A stretch of DNA of 64,000 bases, from the NCBI GenBank assembly GCA_947683625.1, contig CANTUR010000835.1:1-64000 (forward strand). Direction: 5' to 3'. The position numbers and the translations under genes are program-made. The DNA comes from Mallotus nudiflorus (taxonomy: Eukaryota; Streptophyta; Magnoliopsida; Malpighiales; Euphorbiaceae). This document shows positions 49,056 to 60,317 of the stretch, piece by piece. The notes below the pieces were generated by a model. That model saw only the letters and a program-made list of their open reading frames with translations, did no database searches and was not told the DNA's origin. The first letter of the stretch is position 1. Each line of letters opens with the position of its first letter.

Positions 49056-49496
49056 TGTTGTGGAATTCGGGTTAATTTCCACCAATAATAATAAAAATTA
49101 CCTTAAGAATTATTGCACAGGTGACTAGAGTGTAAACGATTGTACTAAAAATCACTTGATAGAATTTTATCAAGACAAATAGTTTTAATAGCACAATAAT
49201 TAACAATAACTATACGCGACAATAGCTATTAAATAAACATAAAAGAGAACACCAAAATTTAACGAGATTCGGCCAATTATGCCTACGTTCTTGGACACTA
49301 CCAAAATAATATTTCATTAAATGAGGAAATATTACAAAAGAGAAAGAGAAAGAATACAATTGCCTAAATATATAGGAGAGGCAATTTGGGATGATCTAAC
49401 TAAAGGGGGGAAGGAGTTTATTTATAGCCTTAGGACTCCTGCCACTCCTTTTAAATTTTCAATGTGGGATTGGGAATTTTGCCAAAAAAAACAACA
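49056..49496 (-). repeat. 3' LTR of copia copy 1
   Basis: 441 bp, paired with 53675-54110. It contains GCCTACGTTCT and AATATTACAAAAGAGA. Relative to copia copy 2 it lacks about 50 bp that follow CTAAAAATC in that element. Confidence 0.92.
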
Positions 49497-49599
49497 AATC
49501 TTCACCTTGGCAAAATTCCATACAATTCTCTCTCAAATCCAAATTTCAGTAGTGTCTGCAAATTTCATCTTTCAATTTGTAACAATATTGATTAAGTCT

Positions 49600-50653
49600 A
49601 AACAATGTTTAAACTTGACTGCAGTTATCACTTTTGTCATTATATCAGTAGGATTCTTAGTAGTCTGAATTTTCTAGATTGTGACTCCACCTTCTTCCAG
49701 AATCCCTAGTACAAAGTGATATCGAATATCGATATGCTTCATTCTTACATGATAAACCTAGTTCTTTGCTAAATGAATAGCACTCTAACTATCATAATGC
49801 ACTTCTGCTCCATTCCCCGTTCACCAAGCAACCCTTAAAGCTAAATTGCCTCCTTTGCAGCCTCTGTAACAGCCATATACTCTACCTCTGTAGTAGACAA
49901 AGCAACTGTTGACTGTAAGGTGGACTTCCAATTGATTAGTGCCTTTGCAAAAGTAAACACATAACCAGTAGTTGATCAACGCTTGTCCAAATCACCAGTA
50001 TACTCAGAATCACAATATCCAACTACACACTAACCATCTTATCTATCCTGTTGAAATACTAAACCAATGTCCACAATGTTCAGAATATACCATAGAATCC
50101 ATTTCATAGCTTGCCAATGCTCCTTTATAGGATTATGCATGTACCTGCTCATAACCCCAACTGCCTGTGAAATATCTGACCTTGTTCACACCATTGCATA
50201 CATTAAGCTACCAACAACACTTGCATATGGTGCTTTTGACATGTATTCCCATTTTGCATCATTCTTTTGTGACATGGACGCACTAACCTTGAAATAAGGA
50301 GCAATACGTGTACTAACTGGGTTTGACTTTTCATTCATGCCAAAACATTTTAGTACCTTCCTTAGATATTCTTTCTAAGACAAATAAAGCCTCCCCAATT
50401 TCCTATCTCTAGATATTTTCATGCTGAGAATCTTCTTTGCTTCACTAAGATCCTTCATCTCAAAATCCCTATTCAATTGAGTCTTTAATTTCCCAATCTC
50501 TATCTGACTCCTATAAGCTATCAGCATATCATCAACATAAAGAAGAAGATATATATAGGATCCATCTTATAGCTTGCGCAAATACGCACAATGATCATAT
50601 TTGCTTCTCGTGTACTTTTGCCCACTTATAAACTTGTTAAATCGCTTGTACCA
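49600..50653 (-). pseudogene. copia copy 1 reverse transcriptase C-terminal part and RNase H
   Basis: Minus-strand reading gives LLLYVDDMLIA near 50515-50545, the intact YxDD catalytic box, then RNase H words in several frames down to about 49600, where a HCLNLI-like pol end is legible. Multiple stops interrupt it. Confidence 0.75.
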
Positions 50654-50956
50654 CTACCTTAGAGATTGCTTCAATCCATACAGTGATTTTTCCAATTTGC
50701 AAACCTTCTTTTCTCTACCAGCAACTTTGAATCCATCCGGTTGAGTCATGTAAATTTCCTCATCCAAGTTTCCATGTAAAAATACAGTTTTTATATCCAT
50801 CTGAACTAGTTCCAAATCTAACTGTGCTACTAAAGCCAATAAAATTCTAATGGAGGAATGTTTTATAACTGGAGAAAATACTTCATTATAATCAATTCTC
50901 TCCATCTGTGCATAGCCTTTAGCCACCAATCTTTGCATATACCCATTTTCACCCAA
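50654..50956 (-). pseudogene. copia copy 1 reverse transcriptase N-terminal part
   Basis: A 100-residue frame with VAKGYAQMERIDYNEVFSP, IRILLALVAQLDLELVQMDI and EEIYMTQPDGFKV, textbook Tork/Tnt1-type reverse transcriptase. The TVFLHGNL segment supplies the first catalytic Asp (QMDIKT). Confidence 0.88.
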
Positions 50957-51212
50957 TTGTCTTCTTTCCCTTTGGAATATTAGCTAGTTTCCATGTCTGA
51001 TTCTTTTGAAGGGACTGCATTTTTTCATTCATATTGATCCTCCACTTATTTTGTTTTGAACTTTGGACTGCTTCATTATAAGTGGCAGGAATGCCGTTAA
51101 TGACAATTAGTGATGCAGAAGACACTATATTAGCATAGAAAACAGGCTGTCTAATGGTCCTCTTTCCCTTTTTTAATGTAATTGATTCATGTTGCTGTGG
51201 AGGTTCTTGGGT

Positions 51213-52124
51213 CTAAACCCCTTCTTCATTTGACTCTTCTTCTACTATAGGAGAGTCATTATCAGTTTCTACATTGGCTGGGATAATTCTGTTGCCATTA
51301 AACTCCACCTGTTTAGGAGTACCATTTGTCTGCTCCATTTTTTCTGAAGTCACCTTTCTCAATATGGTAGATTTATCAAAGGTAACATCCTTACTGAAGA
51401 TTACTTTCTTTTTTTCTGGATGCCAAAGACAATAGCCTTTCACACCAGAAGTTATCCCCATAAATATTGCCTTCTTTGCTCTTAGATCCAGCTTTGACTC
51501 CTTAATATGGTAATATCTAGTGGAACCAAACATATGTAAGGAATCATAATCTGTAGCAGATTTTTCAAACCATTTCTCCAATGATGTTTTACCACCAATA
51601 GCAATCGATAGTAGGCGGTTAACAAGGTGACAACCATATACTATAGCCTTAGCCCAAAATTCTTTGTCTAACCCAGTATTGGACAATATACACCGAACCT
51701 TCTCCAACAATGTCCGGTTCATTCGCTCTGCTACCCCATTTTATTGTGGTGTATATCTGATAGTGAAGTGTCTGACAATACCTTAATCTTCATAGACTTT
51801 CAAAAATGGATCATTTTTTAACTCTCTACCATTGTCTGAGCGGAGACATTTGACTTTTCTGCCTGTTTGAGTCTCCACCATTTTTTTCCATTTAAGGAAA
51901 ATTCCTAGCACCTCATCCTTCGTCTTCATTGTATACACCCATAATCTTTGGGAAAAATCATCAACAAAGGAAATGTAATAGTATTTTCCTCCCAATGAAG
52001 CATTCTTGGAAGACCCCCATACATCTGAATGAACATAATCTAGAATTTCCTTATTATCATGGATGGCTATTCCAAATTTCACCCTTGTCTTCTTCCTTTT
52101 GATGCAATGCTCATAAAAATCCAA
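51213..52124 (-). pseudogene. copia copy 1 integrase
   Basis: Two frames: 51783-52124 with DYVHSDVWGSSKNASLGGKY, FVDDFSQRLWVY and CLRSDNGREL (catalytic Asp residues of the DDE core), and 51213-51722 with MNRTLLEKVRCILSNTGL, KEFWAKAIVYGCHLVNRL and KAIFMGI. A stop between them (near 51745, WNGVAER region) breaks the core before the conserved Glu segment is rejoined. Confidence 0.85.
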
Positions 52125-52232
52125 TTTGCAAGCCTGAGCTCCTTTTAATAATCCCTAATCTATCAGCAATTTCAAGAATTTTTCTCCAGCATGCCCTAAG
52201 CGAATATGCTATAACTTGGTTGCTTCTGACTC

Positions 52233-52670
52233 CTAATCATCAATAGAAGCTACCGCTGCTGCTGTCCCAACAATTGTACCACCTAAAAAGTAATACACAT
52301 TATTTCTTTTTTGAATCCCCTTTATTATTATAAGTGCACTAGAGATGATTTTCATTATCCCATCTTTCGTCCTTACTTCAAAACCTTTTGACTCTAAGGT
52401 TCCTATAGAAATGAGATTCCTTATCAAATCCGGCACATAATGAACATTTGTTAAGGTTTTGATTGATCCATCCTCATTGCTCAAGCGAACTGAACCAATC
52501 CCATATGTGTTAAGAGTGACATTATTCGTTGTGTAGACAACTCCAACTTTTAGTTCTTTAAAGTCAAGTGCCATTCTCGATTGGGAATCATATGGTAACT
52601 ACAAGCTGAATCTAGCAACCATGAACTCGAACAACTGGTTGATGGTGTAGCAGCAATTGAAATATTTGAA
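52233..52670 (-). pseudogene. copia copy 1 protease and pre-integrase
   Basis: Minus-strand sequence near 52600-52660 reads WLLDSACSYHMIP, where DSA is the aspartic protease site. The 113-residue frame 52233-52574 continues with GSVRLSNEDGSIKTLTNVHY and VPDLIRNLISIGTLESKGF. The two parts are in different frames. Confidence 0.8.
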
Positions 52671-52852
52671 TCTGCATCATCACACTCAACTACATTTGAA
52701 TTTAAGATAATATTTCCCTTTTCAGGTTTGCCTTTGTCCTTTAGCTTGGGACAATTTTGCTTCTAGTGCCCTTTTTCTCGATAAAAGGACCATTTATCTT
52801 TGCTAAATTTAGACTTTGACTTTGATCTCCCTCTCCTTCCTTTGTTCTAGCT

Positions 52853-53538
52853 CTACGAATGGCCTCTGACAATAAGAGCTTTTACTTCAACACTTGTATT
52901 TTCTTGCTTTTCTTTCTTTTGTAATTCATAACTATACAAGGCTGCAGTTACTTCACTTAGAGACACAGTAACCTTCCCATGAAGTATAGTAGTTTCAAGA
53001 TACTCAAACTCATCAAGAAGTGACCCCACCAACATCAGAGCTAGATCTTCATCATTAAAAGTCATGTCCATATTTATCAAATCAGTTACTAGCTGATTAA
53101 AGCTAGTAATGTGATCATTCATTGTGGTACCTGGGACATAATTGAAGCGAAACAATCTCTTTTTCATATAGAGTTTGTTTTGACTGCTTTTCTTCAAGAA
53201 TTTCTCTTCCAGTGCCTTCCATAATTTACTTGTAGAAGTTTCTTTAGAAAATGCATACTTCTGCTCTTTAGAAAGACATGATCGAATTGTATCACATGCC
53301 AATCTATTGATTACCTTCCATTCTTTCTCCTCAACATTATCTGGTTTCTCTCCTTTAATAGCAATGTCTAGACCCTGCTGAAAAAGGGCATCTAGAACCT
53401 TACTTTGCCATATGCCAAAATGACCATGCTATAAAAAATCTCCACTGTAAATCTAGCATTTGTCACAGCATTTCTTACTAAAATTGAAGATGAAGAAGCC
53501 GTTGATGCTGATGTGGATACTTTTGTGCCGTCTGCCAT
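52853..53538 (-). pseudogene. copia copy 1 gag
   Basis: An ATG at 53538 on the minus strand opens MADGTKVSTSAST. The open frame 52853-53302 follows with SKLWKALEEKFLKKS, MTFNDEDLALMLVGSL and a Lys-rich end; this is the gag-polyprotein domain common to copia elements. A degenerate zinc knuckle (FYREKGH..NCP) lies near 52750-52800. Confidence 0.83.
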
Positions 53539-53674
53539 TTCTACTACAAATTCTATTTAATAGCTGTCAATGCGGAATGCCAATTAGCCAAAGGAAATTT
53601 TTTTTGATATGGAAGATCAACTTAAGCCATAACCATAGAGCATTCTAAAATAAACCAAGAGCTTTGATACCAAT

Positions 53675-54110
53675 TGTTGTAGAATTTAGGTTAATTTTCA
53701 TCAATAATAACAAAAATCACCTTGAGAACTATTGCACAAGTGATTAGAGTGTAAATGATTGTACTAAAAATCATTTGACATAATTTTACCAAGACACGTA
53801 ATTTTAATAGCACAATAATTAACAATAACTATACGCGATAATAGCTATTAAATAGACATAAAAGAGAACATCAAAATTTAACGAGGTTCAGCCAATTATG
53901 CCTACGTTCTCGAATACTACTAAAATAATATTTCACTAAATGAGGAAATATTACAAAAGAGAGAGAAATAATATAATTGCCTAAATATATAGGAGAGAAT
54001 TTAGGATGATCTAACTAAAGGAGGAAAAGAGTCTATTTATAGTCTTAGGACTCCTCCCACTCCTTTTAAATTTTCAATATGGGATTGATAATTTTGCCAA
54101 AAAAACAACA
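53675..54110 (-). repeat. 5' LTR of copia copy 1
   Basis: 436 bp, TGTTGTAGAATT..AAACAACA, next to the primer binding site. Confidence 0.92.
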
Positions 54111-54229
54111 GGATGCATGGTGATGTTTCCATATCGATTGATGATGGTGAACAATGCATTTGCTCAGATCATTCAGATGAAACTCTTGGGGTGGAGTTTT
54201 CCAAGATCATGGTTCCCACTGGACGTTGA

Positions 54230-54884
54230 TTGGAGTTCTTTTGCACCCATTTTCAAGTATTGTTTTCATTTAGTACCATTCATGTTATTATGTATTGTTT
54301 TAGTATTTGAGCTTCAGAAAAAAAAAAAATCTGAGCTGCACAACGACAACATGAAGTGCATAAATATGGGAATGTAATGTAGCTTAAAGACACTACTGTA
54401 CACACCATCGACTTAGCTTCAGGATAATTGTTTTGCCACGGAGTCACTGTATCAAGCAGATCCATTGCTGCATCATCCACTTCATAGGTGAAGATCGATA
54501 ATAGAATAAGATTGTAAATGAAACTGAAAATTTTCTTTTAAACAAAAAATAAAGCAGAAAATGGAGCAATGGCTAATAGTATTTATATTTCGAGAGGTCC
54601 ATGGAATCATTTGTAGTTGCCATAATGCAAAGCATAATTGGCTTTTTTTTTAGCCTTCGAATACTCCTTTCTTTTTTTTTTTTTGCTTCAGGAATTATCG
54701 GTATTATTTATGTGGATACAAGTTGCTTTTCAAAGGAAAAACCACACGGCAATTGAGTTACCAGGGTTCCTAGGTTTCTGTGTTATAGTCTAAGTCATCG
54801 AAAAAGAGTTGTGTGGCAGACATTGTTCTGAAATTCCATAGTCCATACCTTATCATTTTACACATTTTTCTCTGGATCCCACAG
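54230..54884. other. AT-rich spacer, no gene recognised
   Basis: Lies between the 3' end of receptor kinase copy 1 and an extra 3' tail of the same family. It holds homopolymer runs and a stretch near 54720-54770 that resembles 57930-57980 in the second unit. Short frames here are not convincing. Confidence 0.45.
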
Positions 54885-55117
54885 CCAAATTGACCGACAT
54901 AGATTCTCTGAAGACGCAATGTTTTGAAGTCTTCTACATCAGAGAGTTCGGTCTAGGTGAAAAGAAAGTGTTACAAAACTTGTCAGGATTCATGATTGAC
55001 GGGAGGATCGATGGTGATGTTTCCATAATGATTGATGGTGGTGAAATTTGCTTTGATCATTCAGATAAAACTCCTGGGGTGGAGTTCTCGGAGATCATGG
55101 TTCCCACTGGACGTTAA
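54885..55117 (+). pseudogene. Receptor kinase 3' tail fragment (extra copy)
   Basis: A 75-residue frame ends GDVSIMIDGGEICFDHSDKT then VEFSEIMVPTGR and a stop, a close match to the last 40 codons of receptor kinase copy 1 (54111-54229). The clear match starts near 54998; the upstream part is unrelated to the kinase as far as I can tell. It marks a former third family member or a local duplication. Confidence 0.8.
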
Positions 55118-55239
55118 TTAGAGTGCTTCTGCACCCATTTTCAAGCGATATTTTTAGACAATACAATGTTTCATGCATTTCTTTTAGCGTTTGAACTTTA
55201 CATACGTTAATTAGAGCTTTACATATTTTGGGTGGTCCA

Positions 55240-55689
55240 ATCTTTGGCTTGAGTGTGACTCCTCTTGGGTGTTTCATTTATTTAGTTCGACATCTATTGA
55301 GGTTCCATAGGAGGTTCACCATCAATGGGATTCTTGTTTGGATGATTTGAAAAGCTTGAAATTTGTTGTTTCTCATATTTTTTGTGAAGGGAATGGAGTG
55401 GCAGACAGATTAGCCAAATATGGAGCGCAACATGCGGATGCTCAATGGTGGACTTCGTGTATTGATTTTCATATTCATCTTTTGTTTGAAGATTTTAGCT
55501 CGGTAGAGTGTTTTCGTTTTTGTTGATTTTTGGGTTGTTGTTAAGATTGGATGTTCTTTTCTTTTTCTTTAATAATATTTTGAGTCCTTTTGCATGATGA
55601 GGATGCTAAAATTGTGCCAATCTAGTTGGGATAATTGTATGCATCCACTAATATTTAGTCTCAATTTTTCAAAAAAAAAAAAAAAAAAA
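55240..55689 (+). mobile_element. LINE 3' end, 5'-truncated, with poly-A tail
   Basis: The frame 55338-55526 reads SHIFCEGNGVADRLAKYG, the C-terminal signature of the RNase H domain carried by plant L1-type LINEs. About 145 bp of 3' UTR and a 19-A run (55671-55689) follow. The 5' end is not clear and I see no certain target duplication. Confidence 0.78.
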
Positions 55690-55694
55690 TGAAG

Positions 55695-56300
55695 CAGAAC
55701 ATAATAAAGTTTATAGAACCAGTTACATTAGGAGAAGAAGGTTATCAGAGAAATAGTTATATAGTACATTATAACTACACTTCTCAAAATCAACATGAAA
55801 ACGAGACATCCTCAACACTCTTCCGGAGAAGAAATCTACTTGAAAGTAATATCTCTATCAGCATTCATGATAAAATATCCCGAAAAGGAACATAAGTGAT
55901 TATAAAGCTAAACTTACCTGCACTGAGAATAATACTAGTTTGGTGAACAACTAATTCTAAAGGGTATCACAACTGTGGGGCACCTTATCTGCTTTGAAAG
56001 CAAAGCAGCAAATCCAGATGGACCTACAAAATAAAAAAGATGACATCTTTCAAGTCCTTCTGAGCACAAATCTTGAATCCTGCACAAACCCGCTGTCAAG
56101 TACAGAGTTAGAATAAATTTAAAAGTAAAATCTTGAATCCTGTAGGAGTTCAATATCATATAGAGAGTTAAAATCCATTTGGGCAATTACCCATATAATC
56201 AAGAATTGAAAGGTAATTTTGGGCACCTCAAGAGATTAGCAGAAGAGAAAAATGGAAGTTAAGACAAGGGAGATTGAGACCAAGGTGTTGAGTTGCATCT
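55695..56300 (-). pseudogene. Exon remnants of a second DHHA1-like gene
   Basis: Minus-strand pieces match the intact gene at 43288-46190: 55975-56085 resembles exon 2 (RIQDLCSEGLERCHLFYFVGPSGFAALLSK), 55720-55830 resembles exon 3 at DNA level (TTACATTAGGAGA, CAGAGAAATAGT), and about 56220-56290 resembles the exon 1/intron 1 junction. The exon 2 match is duplicated in part (IQDFTFKF..IQDLCS). Exon 1, the later exons and the coding frame are lost. Confidence 0.82.
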
Positions 56301-56349
56301 ATAGTGCATACAGTAACACTAAATTAGTTGCTTTAATGCATTTCAAGTC

Positions 56350-56816
56350 CTTTAAATAAGTTGCCATACGATTCTCCGCAATGATAAGGGAAGTTTTATA
56401 GCAGCTAGAACTCAAGAGTTTTTTCAGGATTGTTTCCGGCTCCTTTGGCTGAGGCTTGTGGATTAAAAGAAGCTCTTAGTTGGATTCGTGATAGACAATG
56501 GGACAAAGTTGTAATGGAAATGGATGCAAAGCAGGTTGTGGATAGTCTGTCTTCTTCGATGTCAGATCAGTCTGAGTTTGGAGTGACTATAGATCAGTGT
56601 AGAATTTTGTTATCTGGGTGTGCGAATATCCGAGTGGTTTTTGCTGGTCGGAAGGCAAATAGAGCAGCTCATGTTAATGCTAAAATGGCGGATTCTCTTC
56701 CTGTTTCGCTATCTTGGCAAGGGCTGCCTCTGACCATCAAACTTGTTATTGTTGATGATGTTTTCTTTTGATTTTATGAAATAAACATGAGTTTTTCTTA
56801 AAAAAAAAAAAAAAAA
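56350..56816 (+). mobile_element. Second LINE 3' end, 5'-truncated, with poly-A tail
   Basis: RNase H domain of a plant L1-type LINE: AEACGLKEALSWIRDRQWDKVVMEMDAKQVVDSL with a further frame piece before it (GSFIAARTQEF, shifted by one base near 56425). It ends DVFF, stop, and a 17-A run at 56800-56816. It lies between the DHHA1-like remnants and the divergent-region remnant of unit 2. Confidence 0.85.
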
Positions 56817-57469
56817 GTTTATTAAATATCAGTAATTTATTTAAGGACGTCCACGTCACAGGTCCACTAAAGAACAAAATTTTTTGGGAGTGATCAAACA
56901 TTGCCTCCAATAATAATTAATATTTATTTTTTTAATTTTTTAAATATTTTTTTTGAATATAAAATCTAAAAGCATTCGGATGAATTTATCGTCTAAAAAT
57001 TTAAATATTTATAGCTTTTATATATATTGTAAATAAAAAAAGAGAGATAAAATGATAATGTGTCACATTTCATTTTTTTTTATTTAATCTTCATTTAACT
57101 CTCATTAATTTGATTTCATTTGAATAGAATGATAAAAATTTACTGACATTTTTTTTTTAAAGCAGTTTGTTAACACTTAATTTAATGCAGTTATATATAT
57201 CACTATTTACATATGAACTGTTAGCTAATTTAGCGATCATTTACTAAATATCAGTTATTTATACAAAAAAGACAAAATATATTAAAATGAGAACCTCAAA
57301 CCTTTATATTAAGATTCATTACCAAATTATTGGCAAAAAAAGAAAAATTCATTACCAAATTAAATGTTCTGTTTATTTTTTTTATAAATATAACTTAAAT
57401 TCATAAAAGAGAAAATTTATTATTCTAAATTGCTAAAACTTAAATTCATAATTTTTAAAATATATCTAT
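56817..57469. other. AT-rich spacer in unit 2
   Basis: No gene, terminal repeats or similarity to the other unit recognised. Confidence 0.5.
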
Positions 57470-58090
57470 TTGAGGAGATTCTGGTTGTGTAGTGCTGTGC
57501 TCCTTTCAATTTACTTGGAACTCTTAAAAGGGTAGTGCGGATTCAGTCGTTTGTTGAAACGTCTTGATCTCTTAAAAGATACGATGTGTCATTTAGTTTC
57601 ATGAGAGCAAGCTTTTTCTCCATACTATTTCTGATTAATATGGTTAAAACGGTACATAATTGTAACAATTAATTTAGAGCAACAACAGTTTCAGCCAGCT
57701 AATCTAAGCAGAGCTCTACATGTGTTATAAATTTCCAAACGCATGTAACTTTTGGTGAGCACATATCGTATCCATTAAGATAACCAAAAAAAGAAAAATA
57801 ACTATGGGGAATTGCTAAACTTCATTTATGTTCTAGTCTTCACCATAAAAACCAAAGTTCGTTTGATCGGCCCATACATACAGGATCGGGCCAACAAACA
57901 CTTGATTCTTCAGTCATTGCCATTTGCCAAGTAGTGATTTTTCAAAGAAGAAACTACCCGGTAATGGATTCATGAGAGAAACCACGCAAGGCTGAAAAAG
58001 ACTCACCGTGTGGAAGAAAATAGTAATCCTTGATAGCATTCTCTGGATAAAACAAGCAAATTGACTTTGTTTCCAAGTCTTTAAGAGTTT
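57470..58090 (+). repeat. Duplicated divergent intergenic region, unit 2
   Basis: The first 190 bp align well with 46230-46420; later matches recur near 57715-57800 (CATGTAACTTTTGGTGAGCA) and 58050-58085 (AATTGACTTTGTTTCCAAGTCTT, equal to 46610-46635). Between them is an extra segment (57810-58040) with direct similarity to 54720-54780. It shows the duplication ran through the promoter into the receptor kinase. Confidence 0.8.
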
Positions 58091-58095
58091 GGTTT

Positions 58096-58585
58096 TGTCG
58101 TGGAATTCGGATTAATTTTCATCAATAATAACAAATTTACTATGAAAACTATTGTAAAAATGACTAGAGTGTAAATGATGGTATTAAAAATTACTCCAAG
58201 ACAGTATCCTAGAAAAGAACGATGAGTCACAATGATCCCATTTAAAAATCATACTTCTTAGACAATTTTATCAAGGCAAGTAATTTTAATATCACATAAT
58301 TTAACAAGTATACTTGACAATAACTATTAAATAGATATAAAAGAGAACACTAAATTTAATGAGGTTCAGTCAAATATGTCTACATTTTTGGATACTACAA
58401 AAATAATATTTCACTAATTTGAGGAAATATTACAAAAGAGAGAGAAATAATACAATTAGCTAAATATAGGAGAGGAGGTAATTTTTGGGATGATTAACTA
58501 TGGGGGGGGGGGGGGGGGGGTGTGGGGAACCCCTCCTATATTTTGTAAAATCCTGATGTGGGATTATTTTGCCAAAGAAACAATA
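58096..58585 (-). repeat. 3' LTR of copia copy 2
   Basis: 490 bp, TGTCGTGGAATTCGG..AAACAATA. It contains a 19-G homopolymer at 58502-58520. Confidence 0.9.
58502..58520 (+). repeat. G19 homopolymer
   Basis: An uninterrupted run of 19 G where the partner LTR has AAGGGGGAG (near 63230). It is an expansion or sequencing artefact. Confidence 0.95.
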
Positions 58586-58986
58586 AATTTCCATATTGGC
58601 AAAATTTCATACAATTCTCTTTTAAATCCATCCTTTAGTAGTGTCTGCAAATTTCATCTTTCAATTTGTAACAATATTGATAAAGTTTAAACAATGTTTA
58701 AACTTGACCGCAGTTATCACTTTTATCATCATATCAGCAGGATTCTTAGTAGTCTGAATCTTCTGGATTGTGACTCCTCCTTTTCTAGAATCTCCTGTAC
58801 AAAATGATATCGAACATCGATATGCTTTGTCCTTGCATGATAAACTTAGTTCTTTGCTAAATGAATAGTACTCTGACTATCACAATGCACTTTAATGTGC
58901 TTCTGCTCTATTCTCAATTCACTAAGCAACTCTTAAAGCCAAAATTGCCTCCTTTACAACCTTTGTAATTGCCATATACTCTACCT

Positions 58987-60030
58987 CTATAGTAAACAAA
59001 ACAACTGTTGACTGTAAGGTGGACTTCCAATTGACTGTGCCTTCATAAAAGTAAACACAAATACATAACCAATAGTTGATCGACGTTTGTCCAAATCACC
59101 AGCAGAGTCATAATCACAATACTCAACTACACACTGACCATCTTGCCTATCTTGCTGAAATACTAAACCAATATCTATAATGTTTAGAATATATCGTATA
59201 ATCCATTTCACAGCTTGCTAATGCTCCTTTATAGGATCATGCATATACTTGCTCACAATCTCAATTGCCTGTGAAATATCAGGCCTCGTACACGCCATTG
59301 CATACATCAAGTTACCAACAACACTTGCATACGGTACTTTTGACATGTATTCCCATTTTGCATCATTCTTCGATGACATGGATGCACTAAGTTTAAAATG
59401 AGGAGCAAGTGGTGTACTAACTGGTTTTGAATTCTTATTCATACCAAAACATTTTAGTACCTTCCTTAGATATTCTTTCTGAGATAAACAAAGCCTCCCC
59501 AATTTTCTATCTCTAGATATTTTCATACCAAGAATCTTCTTTACTTCACCAAGATCCTTCATCTCAAACTCCATGTTCAATTGAATCTTTAATTTCTTAA
59601 TCTCTGTTTGACTCCTGGAAGCTATTAGCCTTTCATTAACATAAAGAAGAAGATATATATAGGATCCATCTTGTAGATTGTGCAAATATACATAATGATC
59701 ATATTTACTTATCATGTACTTTTACTCTATCATAAACTTGTCAAATCATTTGTACAACTACCTCGGAGATTGCTTCAATCCATATAGTGATTTTTCCATT
59801 TTGCAAACCATTTTTTTTACCAGCAACTTTGAATCCATCTGGCTAAGTCATATAGATTCCTCATCTAAGTCTTCATGTAAAAATGTAGTTTTTACATCTA
59901 TTTGAACTATTTCCAAATCTAATTGTGTTACTAAAGCTAATAAAATTTTGATGGAGGAATGTTTTACAACTGGAGAAAATACTTTATTATAATAAATTCC
60001 CTCTATTTGTGCGTAGCCTTTAGCCATCAA
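58987..60030 (-). pseudogene. copia copy 2 reverse transcriptase and RNase H
   Basis: Frames: 59848-60030 (AKGYAQIEGIYYNKVFSPVVK), 59218-59715 (165 codons, with MEFEMKDLGEVKKILGMKIS and ASVVGNLMYAMACTRPDI) and 58987-59211 (EYCDYDSAGDLDKRRSTIGY). The catalytic box reads LLLYVNERLIA, so both Asp residues of YVDD are replaced. The enzyme is dead even though the surrounding frame is open. Confidence 0.88.
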
Positions 60031-60317
60031 TCTTGCTTTGTAGCGAATATTATCCTTGTCAGTAAATCTATCTTTCTTTACATATACCCATTTGCACCCA
60101 ATTGTATTTTTTTCCTTCAGAAGACTAACTAGTTTCCATGTCTGATTCTTTTGAAGGGACTACATTTCTTCATTCATGGTGATCCTCCACTTTTCATATT
60201 CTGAATTTTGGACTGCTTCATTATAAGTGGCAGGAATGTCATCAATTACAATTAATGATGTAGAAGAGACCACATCAGCATAACGAGCTGGTTGTCTAAT
60301 GGTCCTTTTTCCCTTCC

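Larger units (their letters stand above)
49056..54110 (-). mobile_element. Ty1/copia element (Tork/Tnt1-like), near full length, copy 1
   Basis: 5055 bp with LTRs 49056-49496 and 53675-54110 (TGTTGT..ACAACA) and a perfect 5-bp target duplication GGATG (49051-49055 and 54111-54115). On the minus strand the primer site after the 5' LTR reads TTGGTATCAAAGC (initiator-Met type), and gag, protease, integrase, reverse transcriptase and RNase H follow in order. The LTRs differ by roughly 8-10% by eye, so insertion is old. Reading frames are open in pieces of 100-170 codons broken by point stops. It sits in antisense orientation within the receptor kinase pseudogene. Confidence 0.93.
46707..54229 (+). 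pseudogene. Malectin-like receptor kinase (FERONIA/CrRLK1L-like), broken, copy 1
   Basis: Remnant of a single-exon receptor kinase. A hydrophobic signal-like N-terminus (LLIAATIFLGFFFF) precedes a malectin-like ectodomain (47120-47880; VNLSTCGEEGNYLSIS near its end) and a hydrophobic segment near 47965-48020. The kinase has GTGGSGMVYKG, the VAIK lysine, HRD at 48515-48523, DFG at 48575-48583 and GTFGYLDPEYY. Motifs are intact, but the frame shifts at about 47106, 48030, 48160 and 48925. A Tork-like copia element (49056-54110) splits the last part; after it the frame resumes and ends IMVPTGR and TGA at 54227-54229. It cannot make a full receptor. A shortened kinase-only product from 48185 is imaginable but lacks the membrane anchor. 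Confidence 0.88.
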
